Shown here piece by piece: positions 52,471-64,000 of a stretch of 64,000 nt of DNA. Location of the stretch: positions 471,501 to 535,500 of the forward strand of contig JAILWY010000009.1 in assembly GCA_022113835.1 (NCBI GenBank), read 5' to 3'. The position numbers and the translations under genes were made by a program. Within the stretch, counting starts at the first letter, position 1. Every line of letters begins with the position of its first letter. Under the pieces are notes generated by a model, which worked only from the letters and a program-made list of their open reading frames with translations, was not told where the DNA came from and ran no database searches. The DNA is from Atopsyche davidsoni. Taxonomy: Eukaryota > Arthropoda > Insecta > Trichoptera > Hydrobiosidae.

Positions 52471-52989
52471 GCCAGACAAGGGGCAGGCGAGGCAAACGAG
52501 CCAGACAAGACAAGACAAGCCAGGCGCGGCCTGCATCGGAGATATTCTATTTTTAAAATCACGAATATTCATCTCTATTTCTATAATTTTAATCTATCGT
52601 TTTCATGGAGTGATGAATTTATTTTAACAACGTATAATGACCGGAATATTTTTGAAACCCGGCATTCACCGTAACAAAGGTTTGCATGTCTAATTTTTTT
52701 ACCTGATAGGTTTTAATTTTTTTCGTGAATAATCTGACCAATGACATCAAATCGAATTGACATTTTTGTGATTCGATTGGTAGTTTTGAATTCATCTTAC
52801 AAAAAAATACCGTTTTTAGAGTATATTTAAAGTCAAGATGTTTTTGTCCCGCAGGTTATATTTTTGTGCATAAAAATTCTGATCAAAGCATGTTGGCGTT
52901 GATTGTTTACCGTTTTAATGATTCTGTTTTAGAAGCAACGAACATGACCGTAGTGTAATACTCGAGTGTGACGGTACAAGCCAGGTGCG

Positions 52990-53045
52990 GCCGGCGGTGG
53001 CGGTGGCGGTGGCGGCGGCGGTGGCGGTGGCGGTGGCGGTGGCGG
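52990..53045. repeat. (GGCGGT)n hexanucleotide array
   Basis: About nine units with one GGC insertion, bordered on both sides by GGCCGGCGGTG, an imperfect direct repeat. Confidence 0.85.
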
Positions 53046-53868
53046 CCGGCGGTGACGCCACCGCGGGTGCGCCACCTGCCGCCACCGCGAGGCTCTGCGC
53101 CTGCACTGTGACATCATTCATCATTCCTTCGAGAATACTGTGCAGTGAGCCTTCAGAATGAGATCAACTTTGGCATTCAGGATTAGAAAATAATTGTACA
53201 TCGAGCTGCCGAGTCTAAATGATACTGAATAAAATTATACTGCGGAACATTCAAATGGAGTTCGATCGAATAGATCATTTTGGGCAGTTTTTGGACTAAT
53301 AGAGAGGTCAATAATAATAAAGTTCAAAAAGATCACTGTATTTAATTAAATATTTATATAAACATATATATGATTCGTGTTTCGTGTGACACCGATTCCA
53401 TTTCCGGCAATTGAAACGAAATTATTTAATATTTAAAACTAATCGTTGTTGTTAAAAATAATACACGTAAATTTATTATTTAAATTTATTCTAGTGCAAT
53501 GCACTTCCGGAATACAGCAGCGGTACCTACGAGGGCAATATACAAAATGCACATTGATATGATTCCGATTGTAAGTTTCCAGAAATGTAAACCTTTAAGA
53601 AAATGCACTTTCGTGTAGACTAAATGTGGTTATTGTCTTATTTACAAATAACGAGGCTTATTTATTTATTTTTCAAGGAATATGTCACTGAAGCATATGC
53701 GGGACTATCGAGGTTAATTTATTACTTTTATACTGAAGTGTCTTGCTTCGTGTACAGTAGAAACCTTGAGGTCTGTTGCGGGATATTCCAGAATTTGTGA
53801 CGCGCAAGAGTTTTCGCCGCTACTGAGTTTGCAGTTATTTGGTTATTTTGAGAAAGTGGTTTGATCAT

Positions 53869-53906
53869 CGTGGTGTGGTGTGGTGTGGTGTGGTGTGGTG
53901 TGGTGT
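53869..53906. repeat. (TGGTG)n pentanucleotide array
   Basis: Seven or so perfect TGGTG units. Confidence 0.9.
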
Positions 53907-55506
53907 CTGCCTCCCGAGGGTCATCGCGCCCTTGGCACACTTTCGGGGAGACCGATGGAAACCCGAGCCGCGCTACAATACAAGTTCGGTCGCTCTCGAG
54001 GAACGCCAAAGAACCGAGTGTGAAAGTACTCCTAAGCACTCGAGCCGGAGCCGAGACCACCACGCAGGTGACATTTTCAGATACCTATTTGGAAAAATAC
54101 ATTGTTTCAATGTGTTCGTCTTTTTATCGCGTCTCCGAGCCGCGGGCAAGCCGGGCGATAAATAGTGAACAATCTGTCGTTCGGATTGACACGAAGGTCG
54201 CTCATTGTATGTCTCCGTATTTTGCACATTACGTGGTGCTATTTATGCTACTAATAATAAAACCGTTAAAGCAACGCTAAGACGATCGAGAGATAGGTAT
54301 TGTCAACTTTAAATTTTATCTGATAAGTCAGATTTTCACACTTAAATGATGACCCGTGAGATTGTGGACATACTTCAGTAGACAAAGCATTGTTATGCGA
54401 GTAATGTATATAGTATTTACGATGTGCTGTTTTTTCGGTAGGACGGATATTATATTTTAAGAAATTTTTTTATCGCATCGATATCATCATAATTTATTAA
54501 TTAATCGATCAATATAATAAATAACACGTGGCTCGATGGTTAAAAATATAAATACATTGAGATTATGGTTAAAAATATATATACATTGAGATTATGGTAC
54601 GGATGTTCAAAATGGATAAAAAATATATTTGCCGTACTCATAAATACAAATGAAATATCCCACGGTGATATTTTTTAACAAAGAGCTATAGTATTTTTCA
54701 CGATTGTAAATCGGTTCGCCAAACAGTACGTTTTTATTTCGAAACTAAGGTATTAGGAGTAAATAGCGAATTATGATTTTAAGGAAAATATTTTTTTTTA
54801 ATCTCTCCTTCGATTAAAATGAGAGGCACAGAGATAATCACTCTCCGTCCGCAGGTTTTGGCGATTGATATAATTACTTCCTCGGTTTGTCAGAGTTCCT
54901 CGGAGTCGCGTCAAGTTTGGACCGTTCGGATGTTTCGGCTCCGGTACTGTCTACGGAAATGGCTCCCGCACTGGAGTCGAATATGAATCAGTGCCGTTTG
55001 ATTATAACGATCGGTGATCGGCATAGCCGCAAGCCCGGAATAATTAAATCGCAGCCATGGGTGGCAACTGTGAATGGGACGATACGGTTTTAACTTATCA
55101 TTTGCCCACAGTAGTCTTCGAGTATTTACGCATCGCTCCCGTACACATTCCTAATGCACGAAGCGGCTACCGACTAGTACACGCGGGCATCGCCGGCCTG
55201 ACGTATTTTAATCCAATAAGTGTAACCAGTTTTCTAGTCAGTACCAGTTCTAAATTAATATTCAAGTACAATCTGAGCAATCTCATCTACAAAACCGCCA
55301 GCAAAAATCACTCGCGGTAATTGAAAACGATGATCGCATTCGCAAACGGAACCTATTGCCAAAATCGACGGCCGCTGCGGGCGTCCGGTCCGGCTAGAGA
55401 GCAACACCGTTTGATCGGCGAACAAAACGATTCGTTGAGCGATCAATTCGGCAAATGTGGGCCGAGTCCAGGAGGCGCGCCTCGGGGGGCCCAGACGGGG
55501 GGCCGA

Positions 55507-55793
55507 GGGGGCTGGCCGGGGGGCTGGCCGGGGGGCTGGCCGGGGGGCTGGCCGGGGGGCTGGCCGGGGGGCTGGCCGGGGGGCTGGCCGGGGGGCTGGC
55601 CGGGGGGCTGGCCGGGGGGCTGGCCGGGGGGCTGGCCGGGGGGCTGGCCGGGGGGCTGGCCGGGGGGCTGGCCGGGGGGCTGGCCGGGGGGCTGGCCGGG
55701 GGGCTGGCCGGGGGGCTGGCCGGGGGGCTGGCCGGGGGGCTGGCCGGGGGGCTGGCCGGGGGGCTGGCCGGGGGGCTGGCCGGGGGGCTGGCC
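55507..55793. repeat. 12-bp G-rich minisatellite, about 24 copies
   Basis: Unit GGGGGGCTGGCC is repeated almost without error over about 287 bp, then grades into three shorter GGGCTGGCCG units. Every unit brings a run of six G and a self-complementary GGCC. Because 12 is divisible by 3, all frames stay open, giving spurious ORFs up to 213 codons. Confidence 0.95.
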
Positions 55794-56266
55794 AAGCTGG
55801 CCGGGCTGGCCGGGCTGGCCGGGCCCCTTCCTCCGGTTGCCTTATTGCAACATGCACGTGTGCATGCATAACGTGACGCAACGGCCCGCACGCCACGGAC
55901 TTCTTATGCAGACGAAGCGACGGTGATTTAGTACGGCGTTTTGATTTATTTGAGGCAGTGTTTTATTAGAGGTTAATTTTATGAATGGCAGAAAAGGTCA
56001 TGGACCCATCGCCACTCGTTATGTAGACATGTATTTTAAAATAGCGATTATCGATACATCACCACTGAGTCGGATCGCATTGCGGGTTTGCAGAAGTGGT
56101 TATACTTGAGAGTATTTTTGCTCAGGTTTCCTGTGAAGTGTCGGAAAGTGTTCCTCGGCGGAGACTTTCGCAAAGAAGCAAGGTCGTCGAGAAAGTTCTA
56201 CCGTGAGGCTGAGGCGAGCTGAGAAAAGGTTTCCCGGTCTAGTGCGGTCCGGTGTCCTCTCGAGCG

Positions 56267-56293
56267 ATGCACGGCATGCACGGCATGCACGGC
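56267..56293. repeat. 9-bp repeat ATGCACGGC, three copies
   Basis: Three perfect units followed by a diverged one. Contains overlapping palindromic GCATGC at each junction. Confidence 0.75.
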
Positions 56294-58079
56294 ATGCGCG
56301 ACACGCTCGCGGGCGTGCCGGGTGGGCGCGTCCGCCGAATTATCCGGGTTTGTCGTTCGGAATCACCGCATACGGGATCGTCATGCTAAATAGATTTCTA
56401 TTTCGAGTTAAAACATCCAAGAATAATTGTTGTTGCGTGGTAATGTCGACTCTGCAAACGATGACACTTTGCTAACGATTCCGACAATCATATTTACGCG
56501 AGTCGGGTGAACCCCTTAAATCGTTGTTAGCATTGCATTAACGTATTGAAATTATCGTCAAGAAAGACAAATCAATTAAAATGGCCGAATTTTCAAAATT
56601 ACAGTTAACGGAGATCGGAGGAAAGTGGATGAAGGACGAGGGATGGAGGATGTTTCCTCCGGTCGTCTCGGCAGCGGCTCGGGGCTCGTCAGGCTCTGCG
56701 TACATCGCGATGCGAATAAATCGTCCATTTTCACAAACAAATATTGATCTATTCTGATGCATCATTTAAAATTATACTGGCATGTCCACAACAGTATAAT
56801 GACTATATTAAAATGTAACTTGTTTTTTCTCATATAAATAGACAAATTATTTAATAAAAATATCAGGTTTTAAGTAGATATGAATTAAATTGAAATGTTG
56901 TTTTCGAAGGTCGCTCGTAGACCCGACGGGTCCTCTTCGATCACTCGGTTGGCATTATCTCGATCGGTCCGGTTGCAGCCTTTCTATGAAAATAAAAATA
57001 TAGTCGCTTCCCCACTGCTTTAATTATTGTATTGACCTTTATGACCGCGCATGCATTTAATATAAAAAATGCTTATATAACAAAGAAAAACGAAACAACA
57101 TACTTTTGCGCACGTTTTTAAAATTGAAAAATACCAATAAGGCCGGGTGGGGATTTTAAAAATGAAGGTAAATGTGAATGAAAAATAAAATTTTTCACAC
57201 GAATCGTTCTGCACGTAGGTATCAACAAAAAAAACCGACAAATCTTATAAAAAAAATTATATTATACAAGACTGATGACGCATTGTCTACGATGTAAGGG
57301 ATATTCTTCTAAAGGTCAGTATTTTTGGTGAGAAAAAATCTGACATATAAGACCAGAGCGAGTCGAGCATCATCATTACGATTTCACTTTCAGTAGCAGT
57401 GATAATTCTAACACAAAGAGCATCGGTCTCTCTCGGAACACGAGATCGCACCGGCAATGATGGCCGATCCACCGCGGCTCGTCTCCGTCTCGCGCGACCG
57501 ACGAGTCGGCGATGACGATGACGATGATGATGACGATGCCGGCCACTGTTCCTAGCGCTACCGCACCCGCGGGGCGATACTAACACCGGCCGGGTTCTTA
57601 TTGAACAATTTTCTCAGTATGCGAAAACTATACTTCAAATAATGCAAACGACACATAAAAAGACACGCCGCGGGTGTACCGAGTCAAATATAAGGTCTGC
57701 GGTATAATATAAATCACACGTAGGCTAGATTACAAGGAGGGTAAAGATCATTTCATTGTTATATTTGCACCTTTGTTTATATAAGATAAATATTAATTTG
57801 TTTTTACAAGGAGGATAAATATCCCGCTGCCGTCTGAGAGAACGCAGCAGCGCAGCCCGAGTCGCGCGAGCTCGGCGGGGAATAGTCGCGCAGATGATCG
57901 ATGACCCGGTCCAAACATCGGACAGGGGATGATTATTTTTATATGTCGGTGTAAATTTTAAATTATGTGAAAAGAAAAATCTACTAATTAAAGTTACAAA
58001 CGTTTCTCGATGGGACGATTCGATCGGTGATATCGTTTTTGTAATTATTTATACTCGAACAAAAATATTTTTCCAATCG

Positions 58080-58937
58080 CACATGCGACGCATCGTCGTC
58101 TCCGGGTTCTAGCTCTCCTCGTTCCGGCAGAGGTCCGGCCGTCGCGGCATTCGCACAACAATGAAGCGGACGAATAAAACAAAACGCTGGAGAAAGTCAA
58201 GTTAGCGAATTGTCAAACCCGGTCGCCGGGCGATCGGTCCGTCCCGGCCGGAAGGAGCTTCCGCTCTCGCTCGAGTGCAGAGAAAAGTACGTCTTCGCCC
58301 GAACTTCGGTGGACTCGAATCGGCCCCGAGACGATTCGACGCCCGCGGACCTCCGGCGCGACGGTCGGCCGAGGCGGCGGAGGCTTCCTCGGGAAAATGC
58401 CGTCACTCGAGGAGTACTCCGGCCACTCGAGACGGGCGGGGCGCGGGGCGGGGCGGGGCGGGGCGGGGCGGGGCGGGGCGTCAGGCGTGACGGCGCGACG
58501 CGTGACGGCGAGCTCGCGGTGACTCCCGGACTCGCGGCGCTCCCGCCGAGAGGACCGGAGGAAGGCGGGCTTGCCGGGGAGCGGCGCCCGCTCCCGCCGC
58601 ACTCGACTCACCTCTCGCGATGAGAATTGAATCCGAGTATCTCTCGTTGAGGGAGCACAATGAGGATTCGGCACTCGATCGGTCGCACTCGGCCGCCTGA
58701 GACTCGTCGGACGCGAGCTTCTGGAGCTGACTGGCGGCCGCGGCCGAGCGCGGAGGAGGGAGGAGGGAGGGGGCAGAGGGGCAGAGGGGGCAGAGGGGGG
58801 GTCGACGGCAGCGCCGCGGGAGTTTGCGGAGGACGGCGGCCTCCGAGAGCGCCCCCCCCCGTCCTCCCGCCCCCCCGCCCCCTCCCCCTCCGCCGGCCGC
58901 GGCCGATCTGATCCTCGTCGCTCCTCTGTTCGTTCAG
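58080..58937 (+). promoter_or_regulatory. Candidate CpG-rich promoter with first-exon donor
   Basis: The most GC- and CpG-rich block in the window. It includes GC-box-like (GGGGC)n at about 58441-58480 and a purine-rich stretch at 58750-58800, and ends in a perfect donor CAG|GTGAGT after 58937. Together these suggest a transcription start and noncoding first exon of a plus-strand gene extending beyond 64 kb. No TATA or coding exon confirms it. Confidence 0.3.
58441..58480. repeat. (GGGGC)n array
   Basis: About seven GGGGC units, resembling Sp1/KLF-type GC boxes and a potential G-quadruplex. Confidence 0.85.
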
Positions 58938-60443
58938 GTGAGTACGCAGTCCCTGTTATTTTTAACGAACCCTCCGACAGAGTTTCAGTTGCAAGAAGTT
59001 CAGTTCAGAGCGCCGGAATTCTTCAATTCTCAGCGGAAGCGGCGAGCGCGGTGCCGGAGGAGGGCGGGGCGCGGGTCTTCCGTCTGCCGCTCGAGTTTCC
59101 GGCCGGAGGCTTTCCGGGTTCGAGAACTGCCCGAGAGTGGCCCGAGCTTTACCAAAAAATACTAGAGAAAAGTCGGATCGGGAGTGATGTGACCCTCGAG
59201 TGCGGTCCGCCCCATCGGAGACGGGTCGAAGCCGAGACCGTTCATCGTTTTCTTTATTCCTTGCGAGTGGACCCGACTTCGGTCGGGGAAAACTATCGAG
59301 CGAGGCTCGACGATTCGTTGATTTTTTTACACATCGATCTTCCCCCGAGGCCTCGGGAAGTCTCCCGAGAGCGACAAAAGACACCCAAAATAAGGGGGCG
59401 CTGTTCGCTAGCCGGCTGGCTAGCTAGATATGTAAAAGTACACCCCTGGGTCTCGAGCGCCCGGGGAGAGAGAGTCGGGCGACTTCCGACGGAAGATCAG
59501 AAGGACGAGAGATTTTGATCTTGAGCTTCTCAGTGCTCGAATCTAAAGCTACATTTTGTGACCGGATAGGTCGCAGCCGAGAGGGAAGCCGCCGCCGTAG
59601 TGATGAGTCCCATCCGATTGATCTTATCTTTTTTAATATTTTGTGTTTTATTGTTACAATACTCCCGGTGGTATTCTATTACCCGAATAGCGCGCCGCTA
59701 GATATCCTCATCGGAGCGAATTTCGTGAATATTCCGCGTTCGTAGAAAAATTGTTAACATTTTGCGAAATTGTAGGGAGAAATTTTGTAATATTTTGTTT
59801 TATTCTTTTTTTATCTTTATGTTTAGAAAAGTAAATATTGTTTATTATTTAGTAATTCACAAACATCAGGACGCGTGAGCTTAGATCACTGGGTCTCCGA
59901 ATTAGTATCATATATCTATTTAGCTGTACTGAATTCTTCGCATTCAGGGTGCGCCTCTCCTTGTCGTGCAATTTAAAAATTGATTGATCAGATTTCGAGC
60001 TCCCTTTGCGTCACTTGTATATTTCCTTTTATTTCTAAAATATAAAGTTCGAAGCTATTTGTATTGACATATGCAATGTCAATGCGAATCGTCTTCGGCC
60101 ACACTGCAATAGCCGTGAGTCCAAAAAAATCAGTTTGGGATTCACCTGCCAGGATGGGGATCGAACCGAAGACTTTTCGATCGAGAGTCCACGGTCTACC
60201 CACTTAACAAACAAGTCTATCAAATATTGCAAAGTTAGCGTTTGCTTCGCGCACATCCACTGATGAAATAAAATAAACATTCGAAGATGCAATATTTGTT
60301 ATGTCTGGATAAATAAAATATTATTACAAGTCTAGTACGTGTTCGGGTGACTCCATTAGCTCTCGGGGACAACCACTTCAAGTTGACCAGAGCAAGGAGT
60401 TATAGTCAGATATTGGAATCGGAAGTCTTAAGCACATTTACTA
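58938..60443. other. No gene seen
   Basis: GC-rich until about 59620, then AT-rich. Open frames at 58962-59518 lack family motifs. A SINE lies at 60131-60220. Confidence 0.45.
60131..60220 (-). mobile_element. tRNA-headed SINE fragment
   Basis: Minus strand has TTAAGTGGGTAGACCGTGG (A-box-like) and CGGTTCGATCCCC (B box) with tRNA-like spacing, followed by a non-tRNA body. Confidence 0.55.
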
Positions 60444-60560
60444 TATATATATAGTAATACCTCGATATAAAGAACCAATGTGGGGGGGGGGGGGTGTCCG
60501 TTACGGCCGAAAGTCCGTTATATAAAAATAGGTTTACAATAAATTAAAGAACTTTATTAT
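60444..60560. mobile_element. Pogo/Tigger-type terminal fragment
   Basis: TAATACCTCGATATAAAGAA, a run of about 14 G, then GTCCGTTACGGCCGAAAGTC and CGTTATAT match the terminal sequence style of pogo-like MITEs (CTCGATATAACGAAC type). Only one end is visible. Confidence 0.45.
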
Positions 60561-60784
60561 GAAAATATACTGTATGTATTTAGATATAAATAAAAAATAC
60601 AAAACACTCGTCGTGGAGTGACATTGCTGTTTGATATCGACGCGCTTGCTTTCGGTAATCCTACTAAAAAGGAATCAAGTTTTGTTTGCACTTTTGAAGT
60701 TTGCTGTTTTTTTTTATAATCAACATCAAAAATCGTTTTAAATGCGAAAATTTTAAAATTTATAAAAATATCGTAATTTTAAAG

Positions 60785-61682
60785 CAGACGGCAAGCCGAT
60801 CCAATGGAGCAAAAAGGTGAAATACCTTGGAGTCCATCTGGATCGGAGCCTCACATAGCACCCCCACATCGCAGCCGCCCGAATAAAGGGCAAAAACAGC
60901 CTCTACCCACTATTATGCGCTAGAAGCCCCCTCCCCCCTCAAGCCTAAACTCAGGCTCTACACCTCCATCATCAGACCGTACATGATGTACGCCGAATCT
61001 GTCTGGTCAAACGCCAACCAACACCTCATCGCGAGTATCCAGGCCGACCAAAACTCCTGCCTACGCCTCATTCTAGGTGCCTACTATCGCATCTCGACCA
61101 CCACCCTCTGTGCCCAGGCCAAAATCCCACCGATCGCAACCCAGACGCTTCACGTCACCGAAAGACTATGCCAGTCCATAAAAAAATCCAAAAATCCACT
61201 CCTCAAAGGGATTGGTGACGACACCCCAGGCTCACTGTCTGTCCACTACAGACATAAATCCCCCCACCACATCATACTCGGTGAAAATATAACAGTCTCC
61301 GATGGCTCTCGGGGCACCCTATACAAGAAGGAAAGCCAAGTAGTTAAAAAACATATCCAGAGGTGATAATTGCACCCTTTTGCTCTACCTGTTAATGTTA
61401 CTTTTGTTATTGTTATAAAGTTTATCTTTGTTATCTAGTTCGTAGTTATCTATTACACATAAACTCATACAAATAAAGTGTTTTTCAACTCATTTTCTCT
61501 GCCAAACTCATCATTGTAACTTAAGAAAATCATGTATGCTACCACCTAAGTCACACATCGCAAGCCACGAAACCTGCGCGCAAGACGGGGATAGCCACTC
61601 ATCTCAACACGATACTAGTTCTAAGACCTATTGTAAATCTTACAAATGAAAATAAAAGAATCCTGTATTTTTTTTTTTTTTT
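60785..61682 (+). mobile_element. 5'-truncated Jockey-type LINE with poly(T) tail
   Basis: Plus-strand frames encode the C-terminal part of a non-LTR reverse transcriptase: KKVKYLGVHLDRSL, a stop, then YTSIIRPYMMYAESVWSNAN, QADQNSCLRLILGAYY and PPIATQTLHVTERLCQSIKK, ending at 61366. The 3' UTR has ACCACCTAAG and GCGCGCAAGACGGGG, then AATAAAAGAATCCTG and 15 T (61668-61682). This is the best copy of the family also seen at 9351, 19500 and 36600. In-frame stops and the missing 5' part make it inactive. Confidence 0.8.
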
Positions 61683-64000
61683 GAGAAAATTGTAATAAAA
61701 TATTGTAAACATGTTTGAAAACTTCCGCCGACAATAACAAAGGATTGGCTGACGCAAGCGGCAAGAGTCTAAGAGCAGGAAGAGCAGTCCGGCGCACTAT
61801 CTTATCTCGAGGAATTCGAAGCAAGAGCGTCTCCGCCTGGCGCCGAGCTCCGCCCGCTGCGACCAAATAAAATTGTCTTCTTGTGGGATTTTTTAAAATC
61901 CGTTTGACCTTGTTGCTCTTTTTCTGAGAATGTAGAATACTTTGGAAACAAGCGAAGGTTGATTTATTCGTTTGCAATTTTCCGTATGATTGATCTTACA
62001 ATCACCTACAAGTAGGTAGAGATTCAAGGAACTTCCTACAACCATAACGATAAATAAAATATTTCTGAAATAATAGGTTGTTAATAATTATAAAAAACCG
62101 CTGTTTTTCTCCACGTTGAGTTAGTTTATTTGCAAATAGCCGAAGAGCAACTGACGCGCGCGGGTGCTCGCCCGCCATGGTCCGGGGCTCGAGCTCGAGG
62201 TAAGAAGCCTTTTTCATATTCAATATTGTTGACAAAAAGTATTCAAAAAATTCCATTTTGATATTTTAAAAAAAAAAGTACTTTTTCCATGTTTTGTTTT
62301 TATTGTGACCTGTTTTGCCGGCTTATCTCGTTGGCATTTTTAAAACACTTTTTTTAATGTCATCACGCGTTTAACGGCATGCATGCTAACTCAGAATATC
62401 TTGGGATTGATTGACGCTCTTGATGGAGGGCTTTGGGGAGATGCGCCGCACCCGGGTCTGCCGGGTGAGGGTTTCGTCGGTACCGGATTGATACCCACAC
62501 TGACAAGTATCCCCACCGGTGCCAACTTCCTTCAGATATTGCATCGCTAACTGTGTCACTGCCGTTAGAAATTCCAATATCGAAAATATCCTTCGGCCGT
62601 GTTCCCGGTTCCTGTACGTGTTTATCGGATATATTTTTCGATTTGTTAAGTTTATTGTGCGATCTGAACGAACCCGCAACACCTTTACTTTTGGGTGTCT
62701 TCGGTTATCATTTCCCTTGCGATTTGGTCGCTCGGTCGGATGACTCCAGGACATGCAGAACCCCAGGAAGATCGCCGCATCGATCTACTTAGTTCTCCGT
62801 ATGAATCTCGAGGGCGCTTTTAAAAATATAACCATTTTACCACATTTTTCATTTATCGTTGAAACACACGGATCTCTGCAAAATTTTCGAGTTTAAATAA
62901 GAATAAAAATTTTAAGACAGTCAGTGGAAGTATAGTGTTTGTAGGCATTCTGTCAGGTTTTTCATTTCGGCTCCCGCTGGCTCCAGCCTGCCGAGTGTGA
63001 GAGGTCAGTGTGCAGGCCGGTATCACTATTTATGTATCACTTTATAACAATATAGTATGCATATAGATCGAGTGAATCGATTTAATTTGTAGTTCTTCAT
63101 GTGTATGAAATATGCTTAGCAAACAGTCCGCGGTTACGGCACGCCCCGTCCTAACGTCATACAAATATTTTAACAGCATCTTAAGTCATCAATAGTCTAC
63201 CCACGGCAGACTGGTTTTATTTGTAGTAATATATATTTATTCGAAACATGTATGGCTAAAAGTTAGGAGATTACGGTCATTTTTATTCGTAAGCGTTTTC
63301 GCCGTTCAAAGGCCTTTGCAGACTGAAGAAGACGAAAGCGCTGACATTTAAAAATGTTCGTAGTCTTAGTCATTTGACCGAGCATATTTTTTATTACTGA
63401 CATTCATTTTACGGCTCCCTTAGTGAGTACTGAAATATTCCATTTGAATTGAGGTAGAGTGAAATTTATCACTCTACCCTAATAAGTTTTTCACATTTTC
63501 ATTTGTATTTTTTTAAAAATTGTTTACAAAAATAACTTTATCTGACGAAGCGATTGAAAGGCGAAAGGCGAAAAGCGAAATCTGTCGCGCCAAAACTTCC
63601 GTCTCCTTGGGCAAAATTGTTAGAAGACGCTAGTTTGGTTGTCAGTAGTGTCGCAACGTGTGTAGAGGCGTGTCATTTATTTTAATGAAAATATTTAGCA
63701 TTCTAATGCTGTATACCTTAAAGAAATTCTCTATTAGACAATATGGACGCTCAAAATACGAGTCACATAGATGGTCTGACCGACTTCTCGGCTATCCCTA
63801 ATTTTATACACTTTTTGCGAGCACAATAATTTAAAAAAATGGGAGCGCTATTGCAATGTTTGTTTATATTTTGTTATCGCAATAACCCTGATGAATGTTT
63901 TTGCAAATGGCCTTGAGACCGTGTGCCATGTTGACGCCCACCACGCGCTGCATCGAGTTTCATGAAGTTTCTTTCAGCAGCAAGGCGAAGAAAATCAACT
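61683..64000. other. Window end, no gene supported
   Basis: Contains a hairpin-repeat copy at 62255-62345 (minus; core at 62304-62343) and short GC-rich patches at 61790-61860 and 62150-62200. A 28-codon ORF at 63743-63829 (MDAQNTSHIDGLTDFSAIPN...) has no recognisable motif. Otherwise nothing is seen. Confidence 0.45.
62255..62345 (-). repeat. Dispersed hairpin repeat copy (minus, diverged)
   Basis: Minus strand: AAATGCC, loop, GGC, AAAAC, AGGTCAC, AATAAAAACA. The stem is still formable but the 5' core is altered. Confidence 0.6.

Larger units (their letters stand above)
50644..58080. other. Long stretch without supportable genes
   Basis: Upstream of the LRR gene; it may contain its noncoding first exon and enhancers. 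AT-rich DNA is interrupted by GC-rich minisatellites at 52402, 52990, 53871, 55507 and 56267. ORFs crossing those arrays are low-complexity artefacts. No conserved protein motif was found. Confidence 0.5.

Noticed and set aside
53839..54280. ORFs of 108 and 139 codons across the TGGTG array
   Set aside because: Low-complexity starts and no recognisable domain downstream.
55507..55793. CRISPR array
   Set aside because: There are no spacers between units, and this is an animal genome.
55255..55926. ORFs of 138-213 codons in several frames on both strands
   Set aside because: They are produced by the 12-bp array, whose period is a multiple of three; repeats such as PAPR or GGLA carry no family signal.
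58210..59518. Several ORFs of 110-155 codons on both strands
   Set aside because: GC-rich DNA has few stop codons; no conserved motif and competing frames on both strands.

Overview
The window is animal nuclear DNA, AT-rich, with short GT-AG introns, and most probably from a lepidopteran insect. This rests on insect-type ZAD/C2H2 zinc-finger genes, on single-copy animal genes that can be read exon by exon, and on a repeat load typical of moths and butterflies (Helitrons, piggyBac, mariner, hAT MITEs, Jockey-type LINEs, tRNA-headed SINEs). Exon borders were assigned by eye from splice consensus, reading-frame continuity and family conservation. No alignment was run.

Layout. 1-16 kb: three tandem zinc-finger genes on the plus strand (the first is cut by the window edge) whose finger exons have identical lengths. 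16-19 kb: a secreted EndoU-type endoribonuclease on the minus strand. 20-24.4 kb: mitochondrial ribosomal protein S11 (plus) converging on PRCC (minus), 77 bp apart. 26.5-29.6 kb: endosulfine/ARPP-19 (plus), with a first intron full of transposons. 33.2-36.0 kb: gamma-tubulin (minus), divergent from COP9 signalosome subunit 2 (plus, 37.2-39.4 kb). 41.6-44.4 kb: an arrestin-domain protein (minus). 48.0-50.6 kb: a single-exon leucine-rich-repeat membrane protein (minus). 50.7-64 kb: no gene I can support; it holds GC-rich minisatellites, a GC-rich island that may be a promoter, and a truncated LINE.

The genes are not an operon and do not form one pathway. Several are cell-division or housekeeping genes (gamma-tubulin, endosulfine, PRCC, CSN2, mRpS11). 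The zinc-finger trio looks like a lineage-specific tandem expansion.

The most interesting non-genic signals are: (1) a dispersed repeat, seven copies here, carrying a compact hairpin followed by GAAAC and GTC, resembling the hammerhead ribozyme of Penelope-like elements, with paired core substitutions; (2) a Jockey-type LINE family that ends in poly(T) rather than poly(A), one copy having a clear 11-bp target duplication; (3) tandem Helitrons, one carrying a Rep fragment; (4) a 24-copy G-rich 12-bp array; (5) exact exon-length conservation across the zinc-finger trio; (6) splice oddities (a NAGNAG acceptor in PRCC, a GC donor competing with an in-frame GT in EndoU).
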